DNA of 64,000 bases from Rhizophagus irregularis (GCF_026210795.1 NC_089432.1:5580001-5644000); one strand, 5' to 3'; numbered from the stretch's first letter, positions 1-13,295 are shown. Numbers and translations: made by a program. Notes: a model not told the origin generated them from the sequence alone.

Positions 1-1680
1 AAATTATAGAATTTTGTCAAATTCTAGCCAGAATTAGATGTTTCAAATCCTACCGTTTATTAAGAAAATACTGAACTTTGCAGGCTAATAACTTTTGATC
101 TAGATCACCAATCAGGATAATCTTAACATCATTTTGTAGTTTAAGTTAGTAACAATTAAACTATGTTGAGTTATTTTAAATATATGCATCCAAATATTTT
201 TATTAAATTTCTAATTTGAACAATTTTATTTGATGAATTATTGTGTCCCAAACCGTATTATTAATTTTTAATCAACTGGAAATACAATATGAATGCACTT
301 TAATAATTCAAACTTTAAAACATAAAATTAGCATAATTATATTAGTATAGTTCCAGAAAATCAAGCAAATAATTATATGATCAAATAAATAATTAGCCAA
401 AAAGATAAATAATTAGAAGAATAAATGATTTATATAATGTAATATTCATAGTTATAATAATGAGATCATTATAAAACTAGTTTTACTAAATTATAATAAG
501 AAGTAATTTATCATTTAAGAAATTAGTTTTACTAGTATATAAATGAAAATACTAGATTAAAAAACTAATGTGTAAATAAGAAATAATTGTTATAATATTT
601 GTAAAATTTGATTAATCTTGAACTTTAATTTTTGACTTAATAAAAACATGAATTATTAAAAGTTATTTTAAATATATTTATTATTCACTTAAGCCATAAT
701 TAATATTTATTTTAGGATAAAATATGGAAAAGGATTTTTAAAGTTATATTTTTATTAATCATATGCTTTATACTACTAATTTGATTTATTTTATTTTGTT
801 ATAAATTTGATTTGATTAATTTTTGCTACTAATATTTTATTTCAATAAAGATGATTTAATGTGACAATACTTTAGCAGAGATTGTAAGCTTTACCAGCAA
901 TTAATAAGCAATAGTTAAATTACAAAAGGATATACTTTCTGTCAATTAAAAAACTGGTTATAGTAATACTTATTATACCTTTAATTTTTTAACTAACTAC
1001 TTTAATTAAATCAATATTTCTATTAAAATTCTTAAAATGCATATGATTTTTTTAGCATAGTAAGGCATAGTAAATTATAATAATTTTGGTTAATACTATT
1101 TCATAATTTCAGCTTGAACTTTAGACATAAAAATTTGGTATCTAAACTGGTATACAAGTGGTTAAAACTGGCGAACTAATAGAATCTTTCTGGTTCTTTA
1201 CTAGTTTTATAATAGTTCTAGAAGAGTTTTAGATATTATCAGATCACTACTATAATACCAACTTAGGTTTATCAAATTATATACCAAAGATTAACTGGCA
1301 TTATACCATAGTGCTAATTGAATTTAAATATGAATTTACATCATATTAATGCACCACTTAATATGATATTTTTTTTGCAACTAAATAACACCTAAATTAG
1401 CATAAAAGAGTACATAAAATAGTACTCAAACTGATACAAAAGGGAAATATCTGGCATTTAAACTAATATTCAAATAGGTATAAAGGGGTAATTAATATTC
1501 TTAATATAAAATTTGGATTATAAAGGATTCAGAAATAAAAAGAAAAGAATGGTAATTAGATTAAAGAGTGATAAAATTAAATTATAATATAATAATAAAA
1601 AATATATTAATATAAAAATGCAAATAACAGGAAAGACTTAAAGAAGTATTTAGAATAAAAAGAAATATTTCAAAAAAAAG

Positions 1681-2056
1681 CAGATAGATTATAGTGTAAT
1701 AATCAGATTATTTTTTTAGATTATAGTGCAGTATACAGATTATAGTTTTGTAAATTATATCATGATATTCAGATTATAATATAATATTTAGATTATATCA
1801 TAATATTCATATTATAGTGTGATATATACTTCTCCGCTAATTAATTACATCATATTTTGGTAAATGGACCAATTTACTATTTATTATAAAATTATTATGA
1901 ATTAATTACATCTGTCAAAATACATTACGTCTGTCAAAATAAATTTAATTAGTATTTTATCATTTTAACGAAAAGTATAGACTGTATAGTGTAATATTCA
2001 GATTATATTGTAATATTTAGATCATAATGTAATATTCAGATTATAATGTGATACTA
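1681..2056. repeat. Degenerate tandem array interrupted by a MITE copy
   Basis: A roughly 20-base unit of the form CAGATTATAGTGTAATATT recurs with mutations from about 1681 to 1820 and again from about 1980 to 2056. The two halves are separated by the dispersed element at 1825-1979. The simplest reading is one array split by a later insertion. Unit boundaries are approximate because the copies have diverged. Confidence 0.6.
1825..1979. mobile_element. MITE-like dispersed element, copy 1
   Basis: About 155 bases closely matching a second copy at 10611-10764. Both begin TATACTTCTCCGCTAATTAA and end GACGAAAAGTATA or a one- or two-base variant, so the ends are short inverted repeats (TATACTT/AAGTATA). 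Inside, the phrase ATTACGTCTGTCAAAATA occurs twice in tandem, the first time here as ATTACATCTG. There is no coding capacity. Two copies with shared borders and terminal inverted repeats mark it as a small non-autonomous DNA transposon. The TA-rich ends suggest a TA target, but the family is not assigned. Confidence 0.7.
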
Positions 2057-2173
2057 TAATTTAGGTTAAGTGGAATCTTATTGTCCAGAGTGAAGCGAAG
2101 GACTATATATGTCTATGCACTATGATGATCTATGGAAATAACGTGTAAATTTTCAATCATGTGAGTTTCTCTG

Positions 2174-2256
2174 TCCAGGAATTCCAAGGCATTATGCTGC
2201 TAATCAGCAGAAAATTACCAGAATTCCAAGGCGTTATGCTGCTAATTAGTAGAATA
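2174..2256 (+). repeat. Direct duplication of about 40 bases
   Basis: The phrase GAATTCCAAGGCATTATGCT with its GCTAATCAGCAGAA continuation occurs at about 2178 and again, with a few substitutions, at about 2221. It is a local tandem duplication with no coding meaning that I can see. Confidence 0.6.
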
Positions 2257-2547
2257 TCGCTACATCTTTATTTATTATACTGCATTCGACTTACAATGGT
2301 TCCCATTTTTTAGTATTTAAATCTTTTAAAGATTTAAATGTAGAATTTCACTTTATTATTAATTATTAATAAATATTCTTTATTTTAACTTTTAACTATT
2401 AATACTATTAATATTATTTCTAATTTTTTAATTTTCAATTTTTTTATAAACTAAAATATTATTATTTTTCTTATCCCTTAAACTATTTTGCAGCCAAATT
2501 TGCCTGCAATTTTGTTTTTTAATTAAAGCCACTTTTAAATACCTTAA

Positions 2548-3011
2548 GGCATGATCTGCCTAAGAACGGCAGCAAACTACTATATAAATTCGGGGGAAAA
2601 AATTAAAACCAAAAAAAGGCATTATCTCGTGATCCAGTGATTGAATTTTGATGATCCCTTTTTGAGTTTATAGCTTTTGATGTACTCTTTAAAATAAAAA
2701 AAAGATATTTAAAATTGGACCAATATATCACAAGATAATTGCAAATATAATTTTTTCTGGGCAACGGAAGATTTATCGGGGGTATCGGAAGATTTACCTG
2801 GAAAAAATCATTTTTTGTGATTATATTGTGATATACCAGTCCAATTTCGAATTTTTTTTTTTGTTTTGAAAGAGTGCATCAAAAGCTATAAACTCGAAAA
2901 GAGATCATCAAAATCCAATCACTGGATCATGAGATAAAGCCTTTTTTTGGTTTTAATTTTTTCCCCCGAATTTATATAGTAGTTTGCTGCCATTCTTAGG
3001 CGGATCATGCC
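2548..3011. mobile_element. TTAA-flanked foldback element (piggyBac-like MITE)
   Basis: A 464-base near-palindrome. The left arm runs from 2548 (GGCATGATCTGCCTAAGAAC) and is mirrored by the right arm ending at 3011. The outer 34 bases match with only about two differences, and the arms continue inward, with more mismatches, to a centre near 2780. Each end abuts TTAA (2544-2547 and 3012-3015). TTAA is the target duplicated by piggyBac-superfamily transposons, so a piggyBac-type MITE is the best guess. Because TTAA is itself palindromic it could instead be part of the arms. No transposase is encoded. Confidence 0.65.
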
Positions 3012-6000
3012 TTAAAATATTTTATTACATAAACCAATATTTTTATAATAAATTCTATAGTATTTTTAAGTAAAAATCGAAAAAAAAATTTCAATTTGAT
3101 TAATGATTTTTTAAAAGTAAATGATTGACAAATTATAACAAATAGTAGCTAAATTTTTCAAATTGAAATATCTTTTTATTCATTAACCCTAGAAATATAA
3201 AATTACCACCATTTGATGCATCTTAATGAGAAGAATCTGATAGAAATAAAATTGTCCTTCTACGAATATTATATGACAGAATAACTTATAAAATCTAAAA
3301 ATTTATAAATCAATATAACTTTTTATTTATCAATTTTAGAGTTATAATTTTATTGTGCCTTAATAAGAGGAATCTAACAAATATAATTTCATCTTTCTAT
3401 AATCACTAGATCTTAAGATATTTTAAAAATTCAAAAATTTTTAAAATTAATTTTAACCTCTACAGTTTAAGGGATAGCATTTTTTAAAATTATTTAATAT
3501 TATAAAAATTTATTATTTAAGAATTAAAGTATATATTATGATAATTTTAATAATTATATAATAGAAATAATAATTTTAAATAATATATAAAAAATTGAAT
3601 TAATAAAAAAAAATAATATATACCAAATATCCAAATCATTTTTATAATTTTTTATATAAATTATTTAGAAATCTATTATATTTTATTAAATAAAATATTA
3701 GCATTTATATAAATTTTAAAAAAACTTGTTAATTTTTTATTAATTTTCTAAATAAAATTTTAATAAATTATTATAATAATTATAAAGTAAGTTTTATTTT
3801 ATTATTTATTTTCTTTAAAATAAAAAAAAAATAAAATAAAAATAATTTAATATTATAGTTTATATATGGGTTTATTTTTTATAATTTAATTTTCTATAAA
3901 AAAAAAGTATAGTTTCTGTTTTTTTATTATTAATTCTTATTTATTTCTAATAAACTATTGCATATCAATATTAAATATTTATTATTAATAAAATAATAAA
4001 AATACAATCTTTCTATACTATAAATTAAATTTTCAATTAAAATTTATTATTTTCATATCTTTTAAAATAATCTTTAAATATATATTTGATTGATAAAATT
4101 GTAAAATCATTTGATTATTTAAAAGTTTCAAGTTATTTCCCTTTATTTATTTAATTTAACATACTTTATATGTTTATTTAATTGGTCTGGACTTATAAAG
4201 AAATTTTATATTTTATTAAAAAATAATAACCAAACTTTGTGATAAATAATTTAATAAAATTCTTTTTAAGATAATAAAAATTAATTATACAAATTATTAA
4301 ACTCGATTTCTATGAGGATAAATAAAAAAAACAAATTATTAACTAGATCATCTGATTGATAAATTTACAAGAAATTACAAAATTACAAAATCACTTTTAA
4401 TATAAAAATTTTCTTTTGCCACAACATAACAATATACCGATGTACAAATTATGATTAATATTAAAATAATATAAAGAATTTACAATTTCGTATTGATATT
4501 TTTATAAGTGATGTTCATAAGCGGTAGTATTACGGGGCGATAGCTCAGCCTCGATCTATCATGGCGGAGTCATGATGATCAATGATATTTACGTCTTCCC
4601 GTGAAATAACTATTACTTTTATACCACGGTTTCTAATAGTCATCCATGATTTTTTTTTTATTGATATTTTTACGGATTATTAATAAAAAAATTCATTCAA
4701 GATGTCCTCGTGATATAAACATGAATCCTGATGATCAATGATATATCTATGGATAAAGGATTCTGCCGGTAGTACAAATCCAACCTTTGCATCTATGACG
4801 GTATCAGATAATGAATTGAACCCTTTACAGTAATATGAAAAAAATTTCAAATTAACGTTAAAATCTGAGCTTATTTAATTCGACAAACATATTCGGTGGA
4901 TAGGCTTGTTTTTTGATCGTTTCTTCTCTATTACTGAAAGTACTCAATATAATGGCAGTTGAAATTGGCAAAAACGGTGCTTATTAGAAGACGTTATCTA
5001 TATTACTGCGTTTATTTATACGGCGCAAAAATTTTTATGAATGAAATGGATGAAGAATAACCTTAACAGTTAAATATATTAATATTAATATTTTAGAAAC
5101 CAATACGATTATAGTGCGTAAAGCAATAGAAACATATTAACAAAGTCTAAATTCAGATTCAATCGGAATTATTGGATTTGAAATTTACGCATGATGGCCG
5201 TTTTTATTAACAAAATTCACGACAATCGGATGAAATTGCTTCGAATGTAATGGAGAAGAATATGAACGAATGCATTGAGTATTTTTGATAACACTATTAT
5301 CGACATACAATTGACATATATTAATAGTAACATAACAACAATAATAATAATATAGCGTTATAAAATCATAAGTCTCATAGTAACTTGATGAAGAACAAAA
5401 AAATATGAGTAAAGATTTAGTTTCAAAATTCAATTTGGGCTATCTGATTATTCGATTTATTGTAAAAGCTATGTAATTTTTCTAAAAAATTAAAAACCGG
5501 AAAAATATTATATAAAGATTATAATTGTACACAATAAAATAAGGTTCATTTCATATATTCCTTTTATTACTCCTTTTTTTTACCAGTTTTACAAGGGTCT
5601 AGTTGGAATTCTAATGTTTTATTTTATATGTTTCCTTAATTATTACTTTATCTTATAATTGTTCTCTTAGTAAAACGAACAATTTCTCTTAGCACAGTAA
5701 AATCTCTCAGTGGTAATAATTCGCTAGAGATTATTGACATATCAACTGATACATTTTCAATCTCAGGGAGCCAAAGCTTCTTAGGAAACTTTCATCTTTT
5801 GCATGCTTCCCTCAGTTCTATGAACGACAATAAGTGTGAAAATAAGAAAAAGAAGATACCTGTGCTATAATCTAAAAGTGTGTCCGTAATTCAATTAGTA
5901 GTTGCTTTATTTTCATAATATGTTGTCAAATATTTACACGCAATCGAAAGTTTTACCTTGATTGTTTATCCACGGATTCTCTTAGTTCTACTTAGAATTT

Positions 6001-7177
6001 CTCTCATTATGACCTCGACTCTTGTCTTTGTCCACTACATTCATCCAAATTCATTTTTCCTAGTAAGCATTTTAGTCTGTTGAAACACGCTTACTTATAC
6101 TTCTCTTCACCCAACGTTTCCAGTCTAGCCAGAAATGTTGCCACCTCTACGCGTTGGTATACTTCTTGAGCAGTGTAGTGGCATAAAATTTGTATTGAAG
6201 CGCGAATGTACGCTAAAAGAGAATATTGCGTGAAAACAATATAATTTTCAGTGTATGGTCACGGCGTTAAATGTTTCTTTATTAAAATTATATCATTTTA
6301 ACCATTTCATAAATGTGTTCAATAAAAAAAAGCACAGCAGAAATTTATTCAAGTTTAAGCGATTGCACTCAGTAATATAGTCACTCTTTACTATTGGATT
6401 TATTGTAATAAACGGTAAAGTAAGAATTTCCGGTAATAAACTGATGTATAAGTAAAGAAAATTATTTTTTTCAATTAGGCAATAATAGATACTCAACTAT
6501 TAACTTTATCTACTCATATTATACTTATTTTATTACTGTAGAGCGTTAATTGAGAGTATTAATTGTATAAATATAAAGAAATAATATATGAAATTTATAA
6601 TATCATCACATTAAAGTTAAGAACTTTATTATTTGTTAACTTTTGATATTAATGATTATTCTTACCTCTTCTCTAAAAAAATTGCATCTTCCCTTCCCAT
6701 TGTAACAAAGACTTGTAGCGTTTTTCTCTTCCAATTTCTATAAAAGGTAAACCGAAAAAAAGTCAATGAAATTTGAGGAATATTTTCTGATGATCCTTTA
6801 TTATTACAACTTGTGTAACGGGAATATGGAAAATAACTATATATAAGCAGTACATATTCGAATCTGTTAATTGTTTTTGCAATTACTCGTAGTTGCTGTA
6901 ACCCTCACGCTTTTTTCGCCCGTTATCTTTTTTGTACCTTTTCTAGTAATTGAAAAATTATATTTTTGATTATAACAATTAAAAATTTTTGTTATTCATT
7001 GTCTTAGTATATGCCTTTTTCTTATAAATTTCTTTCTTAGTATCTTTTGTCCTTATATTATAGTTCTTTGGGCTATAAACATTAGTTACAGTTTACTGTA
7101 CATAATTATATTGAACTATTTTGTGTTAAACTTTTTGATCTGATCATATTCCTAGATATTTATTTCTTATAAGTACC

Positions 7178-7927
7178 ATGAATTCTCTTGAAAAATTCTT
7201 TCAAATCTTATATAACTATGATATGGCAAAAGAGGAAAACCGCAGAAAAGGAAAAGCATTTCCTGTCAAATCTCCTAGGCTCACCATGAGCTTTGATTTT
7301 CCTGACGTGGACCCACCGATCGTAAATGCACCACATGAAATCCTATTTGACATGGAAGAAACCCCAAATCTTCACGACAATAATAACGACGAAATGCAAA
7401 ATCGTTCCCGTTCTCATTCAATCTCTTCATCTCCAAATAATTCGATTATCAGCATCAGCAGCGATGATGTTATGTCTGAAGACGTCAAAATGACTGATGC
7501 AAGTATTGATGGCGGGTTGACAAGCGAAAGTGACTCCAATACTTCGCCAACTACTAGAACATGCCACCATCCAAAACATAGGATATACAAAAGGCGAGGA
7601 TTAACAACGAATTCATTCGTGAAGATAACGAAAAATCTTGCTTCTATTGTTGGGATTGATGATAATTTAATAATTTGCAGAGGATGTATGAAACAATCTC
7701 ATCAAGACAAAGAAGTATAATATCACAGAATTTTTTTTTCTTTCATGAATTATAAAGCTTTTGTGGCTAACTCAGTTTATAAATATCTTTCTTAGTACAC
7801 TTCTCATCAAGATTATATTGCGCCGAAGAAAGCCAAGAAGGAACATATGTTAAACAATCTGAAGATTGAAATGGTAGGATTTAATCAACGTGGAAAAAGA
7901 GTAACCCGTTCACATAAGCGACAATAA
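7178..7927 (+). CDS. Hypothetical protein, Ser/Asp-rich, basic C-terminus
   Basis: I do not recognise this gene. Exons join(7178..7714,7796..7927) give 222 residues. The phase-0 intron has a GTATAA donor, a CTAAC branch-like site at about 7767 and a CTTAG acceptor. The N-terminal third has short conserved-looking stretches (MSFDFPDVDPP near residue 37). The middle, about residues 70-125, is Ser/Asp-rich and probably disordered. Residues around 165-172 read ICRGCMK, a lone CxxC that could be half of a zinc site. The C-terminus is strongly basic (KKAKK, KRVTRSHKRQ), suggesting nuclear localisation. It is the only gene-like unit in the first 12 kb. The downstream exon keeps frame and amino-acid character, which supports a real gene. 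Nuclear or DNA-associated function is inference only. Confidence 0.6.
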
Positions 7928-9081
7928 TCATTTCGGCAAGAAATTTAAAATCCGTTACATATCTTATAATTCATAAAGTGCCGAGTCGTTATAAAATATG
8001 GTATTACGTTAATAATAATTCGTTTTTGTATTAAATAGAAAAAAATTATTCTTCATTTTTATTATCATGTTGTTTGTCGCTAATAAAACAGAATGTAAAT
8101 TCCGATCAAATGAATAAAAATAAAACTTTTACGCTTGATTCAAACTTTGAGACGCTTGGGACAGTAAATATGACAATAGACTAATTGCTTTTAATTTAAT
8201 ATTTTAAGCATTCAATATCATGACGTACAAGTAATAAGAATTGAACCACATTGTACCCCTCATTTGTCGAGGGTATTTATAAACAGGAATGAACTTGCTC
8301 TTACTTTCTGAGCACTTTTACGATCTTTACACGATGTAGTCGGTGCAAGCAAAACGTAGCATAATAAATAAGTACTAATATCCGACCTTCTGATATTTGT
8401 ATTTATTTAGATATTTGGGATAATTGTCTTATACTTACATCTAAATTTTCAAAGATTTAATTATGTAACGAAAGGTATTCTACTAATGAGATTATCGTTC
8501 ATTTCCTCATTTCCTCTATATGAAAATTTGTGAAATTATCAATTGCTCGCATCGCTTTAAATATTTGTTATGCTTTACATTTTGTCTTATACTAAACACT
8601 GACATTGTCAATTAGCTGGTGTCTTATACTAAATATTAACATTATCAATTAGTTGGTTTCGCTTTTTTTTAATACATATGAAAATTATGTCACACGTAAA
8701 GTAATGTGTTACATTTGAGCAAAAATTACCTCCTCGTGTTATTTTTTTGACCCGCATATACTGTATTACATATAGGAGGGTCAAAAAGGATGTCGTACAG
8801 GGTCAAAAGCTGTTATTGTATCACTTCAGAGATCACAGTCTTAACTTTAACGGTCTCTTTGACGAGAAAAACGTGAACATATTTTCGATTAAGAATTCTA
8901 ACATAAATGTTTTTTCTTATTATTGAAAGCAACCCTCAGTTTTTATACAATAAATAGTTATGGAACCTATGTATTTACCAATCTCATTTCATTACGCATA
9001 TTTCTCTGATTTTTTATTTGAGCGGGGAAACGGGCTTCTTTTCTGTTTTAGCAAGCAAATAATCAACTGATCAATTTTATT

Positions 9082-9138
9082 ATTTTCCTTTGTTTCCTTT
9101 GTTTCCTTTGTTTCCTTTGTTTCCTTGTTTCCTTTGTT
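9082..9138. repeat. TTTCCTTTG tandem minisatellite
   Basis: About six copies of the 9-base unit TTTCCTTTG, one shortened by two bases (TTTCCTTG). It lies in intergenic DNA, more than 1 kb downstream of the unknown gene. Confidence 0.8.
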
Positions 9139-10501
9139 GCTGTATTCTATTCAGTCGCGTTATTAGAGATGTATATTCGTCCTGTTGAAGATGTTGAAGA
9201 AAAATGCAAAGAAAACGCGTAATTTAAGCACGATATCATTATCTGTTATTGATTGTTTATGGTGTGACAGTATGATTCTTTTGTATGGACTAATTTTAAC
9301 TTTTAGCTTAATTAATAGTCTGTTTTTAAATTTTCGTTATAACAGATACTGTACATAGAAACAAAAACATGTATGACACGTTTTACGAAAATCTTTGTGA
9401 ATGATTGCAGCATGTTTTGTATATTTATAGGAAGTTAACTGTAAATATTTATTTGCAATTGAGAAGTCGATATAAGAAAAAACTTTTACTTATAGTACTA
9501 TTATATTAAAAAAAATCAAATAATAAATATACAAATTAGTTTAACATATGTAATATTATTACTATTCTTTTATTATCCACATTACATCCTCTTTTTTTTT
9601 ATTTCATATACACTTTGAAAACAAAATTTTTTTGTTATAAAAAATATATTTTTCACATTTTTTTTTTTAAAATGTCATATATTTTAATTTTGGCTAGCAT
9701 TATATAATTTTGTTCAAAAATCAATAGATAATAGATAAATTTACTATATATTAAATAATTTTTTTTAAAAAAATAACTTTAATTTTTATTCTAGTAAATT
9801 TTTAATAAATCTAATGATTTCAGAATTTTTTTAATTATAATGTAAAAGATTTCCAAATGTAAAGATTTTATTTATTACTATTTTCAAATTAGTATTATAA
9901 TTTATTATAATAAAAAAAATAAACTTTAAGAAAACTTGTGATTACTTATAGTTGCATTTTTCCATTTAAAATACAATAAAATTTAAGTTAAAAATTATAA
10001 TTTTTAAATACAATTTTCAATTTTAAATAAGTTTACTATTGAAATGATAATATTACATAAAATTTAAAGGATACTTATAAGTAAACTTACTTTAAAATTG
10101 TAATTTACATCTTAAAATTTATGATTTTTAATTGTAATTACACCTTTTTTATTAAAATTTAAATAATTACAAGTATCCTTAAAATTTTTTTTTTTATTAA
10201 TAATATTAAATCATATTAATTTGAATAGCAATAAATTCATGATATGTTTTATTTAAAATTTAATGAAAATTACAATTATAATTATAAAAACTTAATTATA
10301 TAATTAAAATAAATAATTCTATAAAATTATATAATAGGAATTATTATAGTAATGAAGTTGCCAAATAATAATACTTATAGAATAATATTTAATAAAATTA
10401 TAAAATTAATTAATATTTTTATATATATTTTTTTTACAAATTATTTAATAAAATAAATAAATAATTTATTACTATATAAAATATAAAAAGCATTTAAAAT
10501 A

Positions 10502-10837
10502 CTGTCAGATATTACCTAATATATTAGAAAAAAAAGGGTAACTAAATATATATATATATAAGTTATATATAATACTATATAAGAAATTATATATATACTG
10601 TATATATAATTATACTTCTCCGCTAATTAATTACGTCATATTTCGACGAACAGACCAATTCACTATTTATTATAAAATTACTATGAATTAATTACGTCTG
10701 TCAAAATACATTACGTCTGTCAAAATAAATTTAATTAGTATTTTGGCATTTTGACGAAAAGTATATATATAATATATCTTACCTAGGGAGGAGGGGTAAG
10801 CTTTTATATTAGAGTAATATTAGGTAATATCTGACAG
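10502..10837. mobile_element. TA-flanked element with 21-bp perfect TIRs, carrying a nested MITE
   Basis: CTGTCAGATATTACCTAATA and its next base at 10502-10522 are matched exactly, as reverse complement, at 10817-10837. Both ends are flanked by TA (10500-10501 and 10838-10839), the target duplication of Tc1/mariner-type elements. Between the arms lie AT repeats and the complete MITE copy 2 at 10611-10764. Without that copy the host element would be about 180 bases long. There is no coding capacity. Confidence 0.7.
10611..10764. mobile_element. MITE-like dispersed element, copy 2 (nested)
   Basis: Second copy of the element at 1825-1979, in the same orientation. It has TATACTTCTCCGC at the left, AAGTATA at the right and two tandem copies of ATTACGTCTGTCAAAATA inside. 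It sits within the arms of the 10502-10837 element, so it inserted later. Confidence 0.7.
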
Positions 10838-12339
10838 TAGTAGTACCCTTATATATATAAATTTGTATTATTCATTACTTAGCAGAAGTTATATAATCTC
10901 AAACAAATATTCAAATAAAAATTATATATTATTAGTATTATATTTTTATTTTTATTTTTATTTTTTAATATTGAATCATGTACTACTTATTAGAATATAT
11001 TTGGATTATATAATAATCACAAATATTCTATGAGTGATACTTCCAGCTCCAGGCCAGTCTAATTAAACATTAGATATTATATCAGCAATAAAATTAAGAG
11101 TAAAAATAAACAAAAAGTAAGCTAACATAACATACTATAAACTGGAAAAAATAAAAAAAAATAAAAATAAAATTAATAATAAAAATAAATTAATAATAAA
11201 GTATATTTCTCAAATTATAAATAAAAATAAAATTATAAATAGAAATAAAATTATAAATAAAATTATAAATAAAAATAAATATAACTAAGAATAGATAAAA
11301 ATTTAAATTAATCCAGTAATTTTTTGCTAATCCTTATATATGTATTTCTTTATGAAGGTATCTATTGATTTCTTTACCAAAAAAATTGACTTTTGTAATC
11401 AATCTACTTTTCTTGTTTGTAAATCTTTCACTTTATCTAAAGTTGATTTAAATTGTTCTTTACTTTAGATTCTGAAAGTATTATATTTTTATTAAAATAA
11501 AAATTATTATATAATTTTTAAAAAAAGTAATATATATTATATTATTATTAAAAAAAAAAATTTTATAATAAAGATGAAATTTAATTGAAAATTTTTTTTA
11601 AAGAATTTATAAAAACAAATTTAAAAATCAATTAATTATATAAAATTATATTATTATTTTAGATTTACTTTTTACTATAAATTTATTTATATAATATAAT
11701 ATTATATTATTATATTATTAAAAATAAATATACAATTCTTAAAATTGAAAAAAATAATATATTCTAAAATTATTATATAATATAATAACTTTAACTAATA
11801 TAATTAGTATACTTATAATAAAAGATATAATTATATTAATTGTAATATTTATTAAATTGTATTATATATATAAATCAATCTAATTATGTTAAATTATTAT
11901 CTACTTATATATAAATTGTTATTTACCTATATATAAATTATTATTTATATATAAATTGTTACCTATTTACTATTTTTGACCTGAAATATAATTGAAGAAA
12001 TGGGAGCAAATGGAAGATTTTTTCAAATTGAAAAATAATTAGATTAAGCATTTGGCAGAAGACTTTGGCACTGAATCTGAGCCAAACCCAGTGCCCAGAT
12101 CTCAGACTTTATTGCCTCAGCATAAGAATAGCGATTATAAACCCTTTGAGTCACAAATTGTGGAAAATGGCGAAATATCTAAAATTACCAATATGTATAA
12201 CTACTAAATTTTACTACGAAGCAGTGATCATCCTGTGCAATAGCTAATTCGATTGAAAAATCTTCTAACTATAAAAAATGCATACAGATAATTTACTTGA
12301 TCTAAATTAATACAATTTATTCTAAAGTCTTCTGATTCA

Positions 12340-12560
12340 GGATCTCAAAAAATGTTGTAATATAAATGATATATGGGAAAGAGAAGTGAATCTTGAATGG
12401 TCCAAAAGAATTAGTCTCAGAGATTTTCAATTTGGGAAATTAGTTCAAGGCAATAATATGGTAAAAGACTTTTATTCGAAACTAAAAGAGTGCAAAGCAT
12501 CATATATGGATTAGATTTACTAGCGTTAGATGAGATGGTCGAATGTTTAGTTTGATAAAA
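12340..12560 (+). pseudogene. Relic of a retrotransposon gag-like domain, fragment 1
   Basis: One forward frame reads through a stretch containing LVQGNNM, VKDFYSKLKECK and then stops. The pattern of a Gln-Gly turn followed by FYSKLK fits the retrotransposon gag (capsid) consensus, in which a short loop precedes a conserved Tyr/Phe helix. A related phrase recurs at 13296-13545, so the region looks like two damaged copies. In-frame stops follow at about 12514. Assignment rests on a short motif only. Confidence 0.35.
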
Positions 12561-13295
12561 AAGGGAAAAGAATTAGGGATCGATATTACGTCCGTGCATA
12601 AAGATTATGTTATTAATCGACAATTTATTGATAATCAGGATTTGTTATTTGATAGGGGTGTTAAAATATCATCCGAACTGCGAATTTATACATTGATTCT
12701 TTAACCTGATCAATGCCAGTCTAAAGCAGCTCAGAAGAATTTTTTGCTGAGCCGCATACATGTACTCATATGCGCCTAAACGAGCATATCTGCACAATTG
12801 TTAACCCCCTTTTTCAATTGAAAATTCTTCTTATATAATCAATCTATTAGCAAAATGTTTGACGAGGATATAAATGCTGAAAAGGAGAAACCTTCAATGA
12901 GTTTATCAATGAATACAGTCAAAGAGAGGAGGATTGGTGTATTGAGCTGGCTGGGAGGAACTTTTTTGCGACATCAAAATCTATTGGAAGACAAAGGCAA
13001 TCAGGCGTTGGAGAAAGAAAACCCTTGAGAAATTTGTATATAGTCTATCCAGTGTAAGGAATCCAACATCATTATTCGATGATTGGTTATTTGGGAATTT
13101 GGTTTGATTATCTATTTAGAGGCTCATTTGATTGTGTTAAAAAAATTGGTCATTTTCGTTATTGAAGTCCTGTGGCTGTATTCAATCCAATGCTCTTTAT
13201 CTTCCGCAAATTTAAAGCTTGATAGAATTGCCATATAGTGCTGAGGAACTTAGATTGGAAATATGGCCGGATGGTATTGATACAGACGATTAGGA

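Larger units (their letters stand above)
1..7177. other. AT-rich gene-poor region with repeats
   Basis: No convincing gene is seen in about 7 kb. Open frames are short, very rich in Phe/Leu/Ile/Tyr and lack any recognisable motif, as expected of random AT-rich DNA. The stretch does hold repeats, annotated separately: a degenerate tandem array near 1.68-2.06 kb, a dispersed MITE-like copy inside it, a 45-base direct duplication near 2.2 kb and a large foldback element at 2.5-3.0 kb. The section from about 4.5 to 6.9 kb is less AT-rich and could be decayed coding or transcribed DNA, but I cannot assign it. Confidence 0.6.
7928..12064. other. Intergenic AT-rich region with MITEs and short repeats
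   Basis: No gene is supported. Visible structure: a tandem duplication of about 37 bases at 8583-8656 sharing TCTTATACTAAA and TCAATTAG; a TTTCCTTTG array at about 9082-9138; a nested MITE pair at 10502-10837; and long A/T-only tracts from 9.5 to 12 kb, including TTTTTA repeats near 10.94 kb. Stop codons are dense in all frames. Confidence 0.6.

Noticed and set aside
4533..4610. tRNA-like GGGGCGATAGCTCAG
   Set aside because: It resembles the 5-prime part of a tRNA (TAGCTCAG), but no anticodon stem, T-loop (GGTTCGAAT type) or matching acceptor end follows within tRNA distance.
5185..5433. 82-codon open frame, minus strand
   Set aside because: Composition is that of translated AT-rich DNA (runs of Tyr, Ser, Ile). 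No motif and no splice partners.
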